A program made the translations under genes and the position numbers. Shown here piece by piece: positions 38,994 to 53,023 of a DNA stretch of 64,000 nt (its first letter is position 1; the number at the start of each line of letters is the position of its first letter). Source of the stretch: Acanthacorydalis orientalis. Taxonomy: Eukaryota > Arthropoda > Insecta > Megaloptera > Corydalidae. The notes beneath the pieces were generated by a model. That model was not told the origin of the DNA. It saw nothing but the letters and a program-made list of their open reading frames with translations, and made no database searches. The DNA lies in assembly GCA_034766995.1 (NCBI GenBank), contig CM068315.1:48371162-48435161 (forward strand). Direction: 5' to 3'.

Positions 38994-39361
38994 TGAAAAT
39001 TATTGCAAAATTTGTAGAAAAGGAAGGTATTATGAAGTATATTATGCATTTTAATTCTTTATTTATTTCTGTAATCAACGTCTTTCAGTACTAAATTGAC
39101 ATCTATTTACATTTACCAAAAATGTATTCAAAGATAAAATTTTACACTTTGACTAACTTCATCGTTTTTTTTCATTTGAATTAAAAAAAGATATGATACC
39201 AAATTTTATGAATGAAACCAAAAATTGTAAAATGTTCATTTTGATTCTCTTTCACTTTCTTTCTCTCCCCTTTCTCTCTCTCTCTCTACACACACACATG
39301 AATACATTAACAATAGATATATGTTTAGGAAGGAAATACACGCCTTTATAAACGTAAATAA

Positions 39362-39419
<58 letters not shown>

Positions 39420-39627
39420 TTATTGAAAACTTCCTACAATCGAACTACCGTAAAGAAAAAAATACATTAATAAATTAGGTACACAGGATCCGAGTATTTT
39501 ATTGAGAAGTCAATATCCGTTGCGATTTCGAGAAAATATGCACTACACACATGAATGTATTGTATTTGCATCTGGCTTTTAATAATGCTTATGTATTTCA
39601 CATGAATGCTCATAAAAATACAAACGC

Positions 39628-39670
<43 letters not shown>

Positions 39671-40077
39671 CTGCGCATTATATTCGGCACAGAAAAGTGT
39701 TTATATAAGTTTTTGTAAGTTCACTGATTTTTTTGATTTGCGGTCTGAATTTAAACATTTTTATAACCATTTAACGATGATCAATAAGCAAAAATACAAT
39801 TGTCAGTGCCCGATTTTGTGAATGCTGGCGTTTATATGCACATGTTTTATAGATTTTTGTACGATGACATATTGTATGAAATAAATGTATCGAATTACAA
39901 TATTTCAGAAAATAATTCGAAGTGTCCAGGTGCTTTTTGAGGCAGTATACCTCAGCATGTCGTCGGGATGTATGTTTCTAATATTACCATTGATATTTTC
40001 TTACTGACTTTTTTTTATTAGTCTATACGTTACATTACTTCTTAATTGAATTGCAATTCACTATTTATTATAACATG

Positions 40078-40136
<59 letters not shown>
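37767..40136. repeat. Cluster of five (TA)n microsatellites
   Basis: Tracts at 37767-37814, 38193-38269, 38920-38991 (CA then TA), 39366-39416 and 39630-39666, closed by 40080-40135. A CT/CA patch lies at 39250-39298. The sequence between them has no gene that I recognise. Confidence 0.9.
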
Positions 40137-41322
40137 CAGCAAGAAACACTTATTAATAAAATAACTATTTGAGCAATTTTTTCCTCGATAAATCAACTAA
40201 TATACACCATGGTAAAAAATGTGAAATTTTCAATTTCAGCTTTTAAAGTTTTTAAATATTTGCAGAAAATTAAACCACTGGTTAGTGTGTATTGTTCACA
40301 ACACATTACATTAGTACATTTGAAAAGTTGAACACTGTTTCGTCTCAATTTAAAACAAACGTATTTTAATAAACAAAAGCTGTCAATATAAAATTAAACA
40401 GTGCATTTAAGTTCATTAATGTCACATGTAAGAACATATAGAAACATACACTACAAACATTACACGTTATTTTTAACCTGAAAACCATCTGTTTATAAAT
40501 TCACATCTCGGCTCCTGTTTGAATTTAGAATAAAATTCATGTGGAGTGGAAACATCCGTTTTGTATCATCTGCGATATTAAAAACAAAATTAGCATCAAA
40601 ATGAGGCAGTCGAAACTACTAAATCAAATTTTATTATTTTGTACACGCCGTCCTAATTGAAACATTTAAATCTGAAAATCAAACGCACCATCAAATTTGT
40701 TATCTTAGATACATATAAAAGAACCATTTAACATTTAACACACAATCAACATACGTCCTACATCAAAACATTCATGAATATAGAGATATAAAAAACTTTT
40801 CGATTGGTAAAAATTGCACTCGAAGTAAACAATTGTGTATACACACACATACACACACACTGTGCGTGTTTTATAGACAACATGCTTTTTTTTAAGTGAC
40901 AACATGCACAATTCAAAATGTAAATTAATTTTTCTTTTAAAATGGTTATAAAGTTTAGTGAACGTTTGAAAAGATAGAAAAAGGTATACATATGTGTAAT
41001 AGTTATGGAAGAGGGCGCAATTTAAAATATTTTTATTAATACGAAATATTATAATAAGACCATCAACACAAAACGATATAATTGATAAAAACACGAAATT
41101 TGTTGGGAAAACAAGACAACTGAACGAAAGTGTAAACTGATGACACGGGACAAAATTAATCTATTGGAGCAACAACCGTATTTAAAATGTTTTATTATAA
41201 AATGATCTTTTCACTCATACATAAGTTCAATTCTAATTTTAGAATCTTTTTAATTTCATTCTTTAAAACTCTAGATGGATACATGCCAAATTTTATACAT
41301 ATGTATGTACGGACAGATACAT

Positions 41323-41398
<76 letters not shown>

Positions 41399-42029
41399 CT
41401 GAAAAATAATTATATAAAACAAACTTCAAACCTTCAACAACAATAAAAACATTAAAAATGAAGCCCTTATCAAATATTCAACAGTGAAGAACGAACCCCT
41501 TATCAAATACCATTCCATATCTTAAATCTACTTTAAACTATAATGTCAATGCAGTTAGTTATCTGTGGTTTAAGGACCTATCGACAACTAAAGTCATTAG
41601 CGTTCGATATATTAATGTGAAATGGCACATTTGCTAATAAGACATCTCCAATCATAGATCGTATATTTAACGTATTTTTGCCTACGAATTCGTTATATCA
41701 AAAATAATCTCTAACGAACTTCTAAAATAATAACACAAACTCAATAAAAACAAACCCCTGCTTAAGAGCAGCTGGTATTTGCAATGGTATGATATAATTT
41801 TAAACGCGTGCATTCACAAATAAAACATACCGGGCATTTTACGCTCACCTCTGTTCCTCTTGGAACCTATCATACTTAGAAAAATAGACCGATGTGGGGG
41901 GAGGGTGTACCACGACGTTTACATTTGAACATTCGCATCCACATACACATACAAGTATCCATTCTTGACGCAATGCTATTTCATTTATACAGTACAACAA
42001 TTATTTTTGGACAAAGTAATTTAAGTACG

Positions 42030-42032
<3 letters not shown>
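40137..42032. other. Noncoding stretch with a (CA)n(TA)n tract
   Basis: Contains the compound repeat at 41323-41396. A small frame at 40735-41094 uses unordered A+T-rich codons and has no domain; I do not regard it as a gene. Confidence 0.55.
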
Positions 42033-42094
<62 letters not shown>

Positions 42095-42150
42095 TATACA
42101 TATACATATATGTATGTATATATATATATATACACATATATGTATGTATA
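42033..42150. repeat. (TA)n with TATG/TACA variants
   Basis: About 28 pure TA units followed by mixed TACATA and TGTATG units in both polarities. Confidence 0.9.
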
Positions 42151-42874
42151 TATGTATTTGTGCGTATGTACCCATTTATATCTCAAAATTCCAAAGTCGA
42201 AGCACATTGCGAATATCCGAAAATATATAATTTAAAATTAAAATATAAGAGTAAGTATTAAAATATAATCCATTTAAATACTAAAAAGCTTTTGATACAT
42301 TTTAAGTAAATGTTAATGAAAATGATCATGTTAATAGATACAGTGAATAGTACTTGAAGAGATTGGAAAAGTTTCAAACAAATCACTTTTTTATTTTCTC
42401 CTCAATCTGCATGCTAGTGTGCAACTTGTTAATTGTCGACCACTTCCTTATCAAACTGTACATTATTAAGCACAGCGAGCAAATGTCAAACACTTTTTCT
42501 TCCGAAATTAATTAACTGATAAAAAATTGAAATTAATCGATGTCTTTTTCATGTGATTACAATCAACATATGTGAATATTTTATAATAAGCGAATACTAT
42601 TTGTACAAAACTCGACACCGTATCACATGCATACCATTCTAGTTCAATTCACAGCTACAAATCATTTTATCGAGAAAACAAACAAAAAAAAAATATCAAA
42701 TACAATTCACGAAATGATTCTATTTCTAGAATTTGCTTTAATTTGTTATGAAGGAATCACAGTTCGTAATTAGGAGCAAATTTTGTTCATAATTTATGAG
42801 CTGAAGCTACTGCCAGCAATCGTCTTTCGTTAAATAAAATATTTAGTTATAGACGGGTACATTATACAGTTTCA

Positions 42875-42923
<49 letters not shown>

Positions 42924-43039
42924 CATATGTCCACATGTACATTCCTTCACGACGTAAACATGAATGTATTTGTTGAACACATTTATATTAACAGCCTACA
43001 CATTCAAACTACCCTTTTCATCGATCCCAAAATACGTGC
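42151..43039. other. Noncoding stretch
   Basis: A+T-rich DNA with a pure (TA)n tract at 42878-42921; no gene seen. Confidence 0.6.
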
Positions 43040-43262
43040 ATTAATGTATAAAAAGAGGGTGGTGTGGCACACGAACGACTGGGGTTGTATTGAAACGGAC
43101 ACAGCGAACACAAAATGTTCCCTTCACGTGCGACTCGCACAGTCGCCAATGGACGCGTGCAACCCCGCGCGAACTTCGTGCGAATCTCACCCCAGTTTAC
43201 AACGAACAGACTATAACCGTTCAACTGACGTGATTTGCATTTTTGGTTCTACTGCCCGTTGA
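43040..43262 (+). promoter_or_regulatory. GC-rich island with a TATA box
   Basis: TATAAAAAG lies at 43047-43055 and is followed by about 200 bases of near-balanced composition rich in CpG (GTGCGACTCGCACAG, GGACGCGTGCAACCCCGCGC). The short frame across it (111 codons from 42927) has no recognisable domain. It resembles a TATA promoter plus first exon or a regulatory CpG patch. It lies in the gene-poor interval where the upstream exon of Mcr should be, but the TATA box points away from Mcr. Confidence 0.4.
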
Positions 43263-44292
43263 ATATTTTATTAGATGCGACGCTTAGAGTAATTATATTT
43301 AGACTTTTTGCTTGATCGATAAATATTTTTAAAAAAAAATAAACAACAAAACTATGACATTGTGTACCACAATAATTAAACTGAATTTACAAAAATGCAA
43401 TTTTTTTAAAAAAAATAGTTTTGCAACAAGCATATTTGTTGGTTTTATACTTGATAATTAAACATGTGTTAATTAATTAAATGAATAATAACTGTATTAA
43501 TATATAAAAAAAGATAAAAAAATACTAAATAAATATGTTATTACATATAAATTAAATTACCCAAATAATGTTCTTAACTATATACACAAACTTATGACTA
43601 TAAATCATAAAGAGTAATTTACGTTATAACACCCCAAACTATAAAAAAGTATAAGTGTATTATGAATAGTATGTTTATTTTTATTAGCTTCGTTAACATA
43701 TACCATGTATTTTTTATCATTACACTATATTCTACACATTAAACTTACTTTATAATTGTTTATAAATAAAGTTCAAAAATGCCAAACTTTATTATTCGAA
43801 TGTATTGATGAAACAATGATACTCTTTTCTTGCTTTATGAAAACAATATTTGAAGACTGAATAAGTTATATTTCTACAAATTATTTTTGATAAAACGATT
43901 CTTTAAGAGCAAATTAGTTATTATTATTGTAGCTTATTTCCATACTGATTGAAAATATTTCAATATGTCATTTTATTGTACTATAAAATATTATATGTAG
44001 TATAATTTTCATAAATTATTATCTTTCTTTTTAATATATTAATTTAAATATGACTCTCTTATAAATAATACATATAATTTTATAAAAAATCAGTATTAAA
44101 TTTCATACTAAGAATAGAATTCTTTATATTGTTTTAAAAAAATTCAAATTACATTATTATATTGTATATTTCAATAATAATATAATTCAAAAGAAGGAGA
44201 AAAGAATTTTAAAGTAGTAAATCAGACCGTATTTAAAATTAAGTGTATTGGTATATGAATTTTTTTGTAAAAATAGAAAAATACATTATATC

Positions 44293-44359
<67 letters not shown>

Positions 44360-44523
44360 ATTGTAACTAATACGGATTTTTTGAAAAATATTTTTGTGGT
44401 TGTAATATTTTTTTATTTTAATTAATAATTATATACTTAGACATCATGTTAAATTGACTTTATATGAAAGACTAAGGATAATAATAATTAGTGCATATAA
44501 TATCGAACAAAAATAAACAAAGC
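43263..44523. other. Noncoding stretch with one microsatellite
   Basis: Plain A+T-rich DNA; (TA)n at 44296-44359. Confidence 0.6.
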
Positions 44524-44638
44524 ATGAAAGCTGACAGACAGCCGAATCGAGAGTGCCTGGAGTACATTTTCAGACGTTTGAATAAACAGACGCCCACTAA
44601 AACCACAACTGATGATCTGAAATTAGACAATCGATGAA
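44524..44638 (+). other. Short open frame of atypical codon use
   Basis: ATG-started frame of about 37 codons (MKADRQPNRECLEYIF, then RRLNKQTPTKTTTDD) with many G/C-ending codons in a very A+T-rich setting. I do not recognise it. It may be a fragment of an old element or a small noncoding exon. Confidence 0.2.
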
Positions 44639-45268
44639 TTTATCTACAGACATTAAAACTATGCTCCATGATTCGTTTTCACCAAGCATATTTATAAAAT
44701 ATGGTTTAAAATACTATAAACTTTGTTATACACTAAACTGAGAAATGTAGTATTTATTTATTTATTATACATGTAACGTGAATTCTGTTTTAAAATTTAC
44801 TTGCAATAACTACTTATTAATAATGTTAAATCTCTTGAACGCTATTATAATTAGTCGTTTTTTGTTTATACATTTAAAAGTTTTATTTTTCATGGCCACA
44901 ATCGATATCTTTGCATATTTCAAACCTAACTTTTTATGTTCGTTACAGGGATTCCGACATGATGGATTTTCTTTTGAAATACACAGTCGATTAAGCGTTA
45001 AAATATAATACTTAAACACATTTTGATAAAAAAGATACTTCCATGTGTTCGATAAATTTATTTTAATGATGTATGAATTGATTTACTGCTCCATAAAAGA
45101 ACATTGTATGCAAAAATATATTTTGTACGTCTAACTTGATATTTTTGAATACTTTTTTCCTCCATTTTATTAAAACAATATTAAAAAATAATTAAAAACA
45201 CATAGAGCTTTTTTCAAACTATATAAAAATAAAGTCTTACTTTTCTCCTCTCCCTACACATCCACTCA

Positions 45269-45345
<77 letters not shown>

Positions 45346-46135
45346 TATATAGTTACTCAAACTTTTCTTTTGTATTATATTTGTATTACTTTTCAAATAA
45401 AATATTTGGTTAGTTTGTAACTTGTTCTAAATAATCAACACTTAAATAAATAACAACATATATATTTTTGCAGCATATTAATGCCGAAAAATATTAATAA
45501 ACACTAAATAGTAATATAATACAACAATATTCATCATTTCATTATAAAATCTTTCTAATAACGCTAATAAATCAAACCCCTACAATATTAAATTTGCATG
45601 TGTATCCTCAGTATCTGTTGGTAATAACAGACATATAATTTAATTCTATGGAAATGGGATTCACTCTTATCTTCCATAAATCTTAGTTACGATCTATTTA
45701 ATTCACGGATTATAAAATAAAGTCGATTGATATTATATAATGACTGGCAGTAGAGAAAAAATGTTATAAAAATATATATCGATAATTTTCAACCTGTCTT
45801 ATGTTTAATCAATGAACTATTATTTTTTCCATAAGTTTTACATACAATATAAAACACAGAGAAAAATAACTCTGTAAAAGAATATATTTTGTGACAGACA
45901 TTTTTAAGCACACGTAAAAAACTGTTTTATGTTTATAAACGAGATTTTCTACAATATTAATAACTTAAAGTTTAATTTAATATACAAATAAGTGATTCGT
46001 GATAATAACTATTGGATCAATATTCAGCGTACATAAGTTTCTTTACACGTGCAAACAGTAATATAATTCCAAAAAAGCGATACATTTCACTACTGGTAAC
46101 ATCTAACCACCAGTTTTTTATAAAACGTTTTTAGC
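44639..46135. other. Noncoding stretch
   Basis: Holds a (TA)n tract at 45271-45351; small frames here are A+T-driven and without domains. Confidence 0.55.
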
Positions 46136-46335
46136 ATTTTATCATTTTGCGTTTTCAGTCCTCGTGAACGAGAAACAATAATTCGGTTGACGTTTTCGCT
46201 TTCTGATTTCAAATAACTGGGGATGAGCGTATCGTTTCTTTTTTCTAATCACTTCCTCAACCGTCGATTCTTCTGAAAACTTCGCAGACAACACTGTCTC
46301 ATCTTCATCATCGCTCACAAAAATATTATTTTGAA
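46136..46335 (-). other. Unassigned coding-like fragment (acidic then basic)
   Basis: One minus-strand frame stays open for about 65 codons, with G/C-containing codons unlike its surroundings. It reads VSDDEDETVLSAKFSEEST, then EEVIRKKKRYAHPQL and EIRKRKRQPNYC, ending at a TGA. An acidic start followed by two basic clusters would suit a nuclear protein or a transposase N-terminus. There is no ATG and no recognised domain. It could be a lost exon or a transposon remnant. Confidence 0.3.
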
Positions 46336-46771
46336 ATTTTTATTTTATCATTTTTTTGGTAATGGGTCCGTACAAAACAAAGAAAAAAAATAGACATCTT
46401 AGTGCACAACTAAAAAATATTACAGCGACACAAATAAAACAAGTATATACCTTTGAGTTAGTAAAACTGAGTCAATAAAATATCAAATTAATAAAATACT
46501 TTATCAACGAATAAAGTATTTAAATAAGATAATAAACTATACGAATCACTTTACAATTAGAAACTGTTCTGATACTTCCGTTGCCAATGATATTTTGAAT
46601 AAAACTGAAAGCATGGATACTGTCGAAAAATCCAGATCCGTCTTGTCAACGGTCAATTATTTCATGATAATCAACGATCAGAGGCATCCAGTGTTGCCTA
46701 ATACTCAGTTCATAACGATATCTTATGTGCAAAATGTGAAATAAAATGTTATATAGTATAGATAGTTGGCC

Positions 46772-46946
<175 letters not shown>

Positions 46947-49900
46947 CGCTCTTTGGAACGAACGGGTTAAAATTCCTTTATGAAAACAAAGCATTGCAAA
47001 AAATGAAAAAGTAGCGCTAACAAATACAAATATATTAATCAATGACACAACAATTAGATGATTAAAACAATACGGATTAACATCAAGATGATAACACCAT
47101 GGCCTGGTCTGATTCAAAATTACCTGTGATACGCCACAAATTTAGAATACAATTATTTTACAACGTTCGTACCAATTTCACTATCATTTCAGACAGATAT
47201 TTCATTTACATTATTGTTTTTAATGAAAAATAAAGGTTTTCTTTAAAGTATGAAAACAAATGTAAATGTAAACTTTGATATAAGCATATTTATGAATATT
47301 AATCAAAAACTTAATTTAAAAAACTTAATTAAAACTTTATTCTAAATTACATAAAGATCTGACATGAAAAAATATATAAAACATATGACTGACATATAAA
47401 ATCAAGTATTGCTTTAATTTGTACATCCAGTATAGAGAAAACTGTAAGTTCATTCATGAATCATCCAAGCAGGTTCTTTTTTACTTTATATGTGATCAAG
47501 TCATAATAGTGTTATTAATTAGAGCGAATAAAGTGATGTCACAGGTCAAACACAAACCGTCTTGATCTTCATGTCTCGTAAATCGTGAAATAAGTACAGT
47601 CTATAAATTGCCTAACTTCATCAATAGCAATAGTGAAATATTTTTATTTCCATTCAAAATATTTCTTACATTATGGTTTGAACGGAAGAACATTTGATAA
47701 GTTGAAAAACAATTTTATGAAACGCTAACGTCTGAAAATATATTATGTATGCAAGACAGAAAAATAAATGTGTTCTTTATTATAAACCAGAAATAACATG
47801 CGGACATACACACTTTCTTAATAATAAAATGTAATCGTTAAGAAAATGTGTTATTACAAATTAATATAAAATATATGAGACCTTTTCAAAATGTTTCCGA
47901 GCAGATTTTAATTGTTTTGACTTTTGATACTACTTAGTACTTTTTAAAATCTTCTTATCGTAAAATACTACTGAAATAAATGGTTTATAGCAAAGAGGAA
48001 ACAAAATAATATGAAAGATTCCGACTGCGAATTAGAAAAAGAAGTATAATGAGTGTTTGACAAATGGGAAAAAGTGCTTACAGAGAAGTCTTTTGGCCGA
48101 GAAAAAATATTTTAGATGGGTTCATATTAAATAAAAAATGAATGGCCGTATTTCAAAGTTGAACTTTCGTTAAAATTTCATTAAAAATATTTAATCAAAC
48201 ATTTCGATTGAAATCGCCTCGATCAATTTTTCATCAATGTTTTTTATTTACACTTTTAACTTTTTCAATATTTAAATGAAAGTCGACAGAAATTTATGAA
48301 CAAGTACAATATTTATAATTATGATTGATATTTGTAATGTTTTCCATTTCGCTGCAAATAAATAATACTTTTGCGATTTTCGTTTACGTTTTACAAACTT
48401 TTACCGCTAAAAATGAAATTCTAACAATTTTAATCGACTTTTCAACGCCTTTCATACTGTAAACTGCCGTTTAAATAAGAAAAAAAGTATGAATTAAATG
48501 GCATCTTAAGAAACACCTTTTTTGTCAAAAAAAATTTCAATACTTTTTTTAATGAAATTTAATTTCATCTATTCTGTATAATAAAAATTTCTCGACACTT
48601 TGTACCACAGGGCAAAATCCATGATGACGATGAGAAATGTCTATCTATGGTGACAAGAAGTGTTTGCTTTGTCAGCTCATAGGTTTCAAGTTTAATTCAT
48701 TAAGTTTCGTTCTTAGATATTGTTTATGTTTAAATATATTATGTTGTAAAAACCAATAAACGGTATTTTCTTTCTATGTTTTTTTTCTATTTTCCCGTCA
48801 ATTTTGACGTGTTATATACAAGTTAAATTTTAATTAATAAACATTAACCGTGAGATACCAGCTTAAAATTTTTTTTAAACTTTTTTGCAAAATTTCTAAT
48901 CAAACATTGTAGCTGTAGCTGTTCTCACACATTTATTGTAGCTGTTAAGTCTGTTAACAGTTTCTTAACATCTGTAAACAATTATAATATATATATATAT
49001 ATATGCGGTGTGTATGTGTGTGGGTTCACGTATCACATATAAACTATCACCTGCCGAATACCACCCTCAGAGTATAACATACGTACGTCAATAATAAAAC
49101 TGAATTCATTGTAAAAACACTATATTGCACTCTATACATGAAACCCCTTTTCAAATGTTACATACTGTAAAACTGGGGTAGTTGATTTATAATACGAAAT
49201 GAAAAATGACAATAAATACAATGTACTCAACAAATACACAGATAGCACATGGCAAATATCAGAACCTTTCGTTACTCAAATTCAATATTTGGTGAGAAAT
49301 TCACGATTATTACTATACTACCGAACTGTATTGACATATATGAGAATGTCGAATACTGTGCCACATATGTCGTTGTTGTGTAACCATAATGTGGTTTGAT
49401 CATAAAAAAAAGTATAATATACGACACTATAGAGAACAATTTAAGTTAATAAAAAAAAAACAATACATCTGTTTACAATACTCGTACATGTGAGTTTATC
49501 GGAAAACATAAAATAAGCTATACTTTGTCATATGCAGTTCATAAAATGTTTATAAAAAGAACTCTAAATATACGTGTGAGAGTTTTGAATTGTACATAAT
49601 CAAAATGGAAATAAGGAATTTGTAAATATTCATAAAAATATCTGAAGAAATTACTGAAAACTATGTGTAATGTGTGTAAGTATAGAGTGTCTGACCGATT
49701 TGGAAATTATATACTCACAAAGAGAGAAAAAATAATGTCATAAAAGTGCAAGGAAGTAAGAATAAAAAATATGCTTCACTGCAGTAGACTTCGTTTCACA
49801 CAAATATTTAAATCATTAATAAATAAAAACCAGGCTACCTTACATAGTATAAAAACGGATAGACACACAAATAATACAAAAATATATTTGATTAGAAACA

Positions 49901-50574
49901 AAACAAATACATTAAATTCAATTTACATCAAATCTAAATTTGATACATTCCAGTCTTTTCTAATGAATTTATTTAAATATTTCATTGAACATAAATTATT
50001 GGTAAAAATATCATTTATTACATTTAACTTTATAACATATTTAATCCGCGTAGACTGTATATTTTTATAAGATAAAAACATATTAACAAGCGACACAAAA
50101 CAATAAACATACAAGTATTCATAAAATAAACAGTACACACAATAAATTCAAGAGATATTATCAGGATTATATTAAAGTAGTCTAATGCCACTGTGTTCAT
50201 TTAAAATTTATGACGAGATTATTTGAGTCCATGCAGAATGTTTTGTATTTACAGAATTTATATTCATTGTCATTACATATCTGTCGTATTTATTGATCTC
50301 GAAGGATTCGGAAAATAAAAAGTGTACGAAGTACTTTCATTCTCGGTTTCACCTATATATAATACACTGTTTATTTAAAGTTCTATTTACAAAAAAAAAA
50401 AAAAACTATTTTCTTTTGGACTAATTTATTGTATGCACTATAAGATAAATTAAAAAAAAAACATATGCTTATAAATAATTGGGGTAAATATTTATTTTTA
50501 GTTTTTATTTTAAAGGGTGGATCCAGCCAACCAGCTTAGAAGTGTAATTGATTTAAGAAATACATACACATATA

Positions 50575-50577
<3 letters not shown>
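46947..50577. other. Noncoding stretch, 3.6 kb
   Basis: No gene recognised. A short (TA)n at 48986-49004 runs into GCGGTGTGTATGTGTGTGGG. Frames at 49199-49399 and 49771-50070 lack domains, and their codon use is like background. Confidence 0.55.

Positions 50578-50616
<39 letters not shown>
50578..50616. repeat. (TA)n microsatellite
   Basis: About 19 pure units, left of the GC-richer island at 50820. Confidence 0.88.
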
Positions 50617-50619
<3 letters not shown>

Positions 50620-50819
50620 AAATAAATTTTGATGAATAATCAAGTACTTTGCGTTTTATTAAAAATTTCTAGAACTTTTTGAGTAAAGTAGTATGTGTAT
50701 ATATATATAATATATCTGAATTATTTTTAATAATTTTATAGTTACACTTTAAATTATCCTTCTATATATAAAAAATAATTCCGTCGTAAAATGTCCATAA
50801 AACAATTATTTTTCATGTA

Positions 50820-51345
50820 ACCACTTCCTCACAACACCGCTCTCCCCGCTACACTCTACAAGAAGCACGTTAGCCATTTCCATTCCCGATCATCAATGAT
50901 TGGTTGATGGATATCGCGTGGTCTCTGTTCTGATTGATTGACATCAGTCACATGTATGTATCTCTCTCACAGTGCACAACGAAAGAGGGTACACGATTTC
51001 AGTGTAAAACTGATAAGAAATTTATTCAAAATATTGTATTCACTCAAGCTTTAGAGTACAAGAACGTTACACATTTTAACATTGTATTGTGTTGTTAATT
51101 TTCATAAACTTTCGAATAAAAAGTTTACGACTTACATTTTACGCAGATTATTCGTGCGTATAATTTGTTATTTGTTAGAGGAAAGCGAGTGGGCGGAGAA
51201 GCCCCCACCTTGCGGCCGGCGAGCGTATCGAGTAGGGGCAGAGCACCCTGTTTAGCAAAAAAAATAATTTCATTTCACATTTTAACAACTGAAAAAAGAA
51301 AAAAAACAGTAATTACACTTGTGAATCAACCAATGGGCAGAAAAG
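50820..51345. promoter_or_regulatory. GC-richer island with CCAAT-like boxes and a G+C hairpin patch
   Basis: The left part (50820-51000) has two ATTGG/GATTGATTG-type motifs and a TCAGT initiator-like word (50998-51002). The right part (51176-51258) is by far the most G+C-rich stretch of the window: GTGGGCGGAGAAGCCCCCAC, which can fold on itself, then TTGCGGCCGGCGAGCG. A minus-strand donor (ATGTAAGTCG) lies near 51133. It could be a promoter with a first noncoding exon, a structured RNA or the end of a transposon. No long protein frame crosses it. Confidence 0.35.
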
Positions 51346-51910
51346 TGTAACTAAAAATATTTATATTATGAAAGAAAACAGCGACGGTGTTAATTGTAAA
51401 TACAGAAATACATTTACACGTATTTATTTATTGATTCGAATCAAACAGAAATACACATTATTTTAGGAAACATAACATCACGTTTATATACACACACGGC
51501 GATATACCACGTGTGAAAAAAGAGAGAAAAGTCTATCAGTCACAATTTCATTATCGAAAACTTTTTGGAAAAGCTATTCCTTTTCAAGTTCCCTGTTAGC
51601 TTGAACGCTCTTTCCCATTCTCACCTTCCACGTTTCGAAATATTTTTTGAAGCCTTTTTCGACCATTTGTTAGATTTGGATAAATATTTCAAATTAATAT
51701 GTACTAATTTTTTCCCTACAAGGGCGATAAAACACGTTTATATAACACAGACACAATTTACCTAATTCGAACTTGCGAACACTTATTATAACCAGAAAAG
51801 ATATTGCTAAACAACTCTGTAAAATGTATAATTGAGGAGGAAAACCGAATTGAATGTAGTAAATTAATCTTATTTCTTTCTTGCCACACTTCGTGTATGA
51901 ATGTACATGC

Positions 51911-51911
<1 letters not shown>
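51346..51911. other. Noncoding stretch
   Basis: No element seen. The 66-codon frame at 51565 is rich in Phe and Leu codons and has no known domain. Confidence 0.5.
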
Positions 51912-51972
<61 letters not shown>

Positions 51973-52525
51973 TGTTATAAAGTTATTTGTAGTATTTGTA
52001 AAGGTTAAGGATAAGCAGGAAAATATGTAATGCTATTAAATTAATTTTTAATATTTACTTTTCTAAATGACAGTCAACAATAAATTAATATAAAAATACA
52101 AATTTATATATTTTACAAAATGAAATTATATAGAAAACAGTAAAATATAATTAAAAAATATAATTAAAATTATATATATATATATATAATCTTATACGTA
52201 AAATAAAAATTAATTATATTAAACTGTAACAGTAAAATAGTTTTGATCCTAGTAGATTTTTTATTAAAGTAATAGTACTACATAGCAATCGAGTAAAAAA
52301 AATTACAATTAATAAATATCACTTAAATAATATCCATGTTGATAAATCTGTTACTTAAATAATATCCATGTAGTTCATTGAATAATCAGGCTGAATAATA
52401 ATTGATTTTTATTTAAAAATATAACCGTCTACGCATGAAAATTAAAGTGATGAGCAAAATTATTGCCATTTTAAAAAAAATATTAATAAAATAATATTGT
52501 ACAAGAATACATGTTCATGCATACA

Positions 52526-52592
<67 letters not shown>

Positions 52593-53023
52593 ATGTTATA
52601 AAGTTATTTGTAAAGGTTAAAATAAGCAGGAAAATATTTAATGCCGTTAAATTAATTTTTAATATTTACTTTTCTAAATGACAGTTAACAATAAATTAGT
52701 ATAAAATACAAATTTAAATATTTTTCAAAATTTTAAATCTTCTACATAAAATCAAAATTAATTATATTAAACTGTAACAGTAAAACTGTTTCAATACTAG
52801 TAGATTTTTTGTATTAAAGTAATAGAGTACTACATAGCAATCGAGTAAACTAAAATTTAAAATTAATAAATATTACTTACATAATACCCATGTTGATAAA
52901 TCTGTTACTTAAACAATATCCATGTAGTTCATTGAATAATCAGGCTTAATAATAACTGATATTTATTTAAAAAATATATCAACAAAATAATATAGTATAA
53001 TAATACATGTTCATGCATACTAT
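51912..53023. repeat. Direct tandem duplication, about 0.5-0.6 kb unit
   Basis: Unit 1 (about 51912-52525) and unit 2 (about 52526-53023) share the same order of landmarks. Each starts with a (TA)n tract, then CATGTTATAAAGTTATTTGT, AAGCAGGAAAATAT, CTAAATGACAGT, AAACTGTAACAGTAAAA, CATAGCAATCGAGTAAA and CATGTAGTTCATTGAATAAT, and ends near TACATGTTCATGCATAC. Substitutions and small indels separate them. An inner 19-base word (ACTTAAATAATATCCATGT) occurs twice within each unit in tandem arrangement. Confidence 0.9.

Noticed and set aside
40735..41094. 119-codon minus-strand frame
   Set aside because: It reads through A+T-rich and CA-repeat sequence, is hydrophobic by composition, and has no conserved motif.
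49199..50070. 66- and 99-codon plus-strand frames
   Set aside because: Codon use matches noncoding A+T-rich DNA and no motif is visible.
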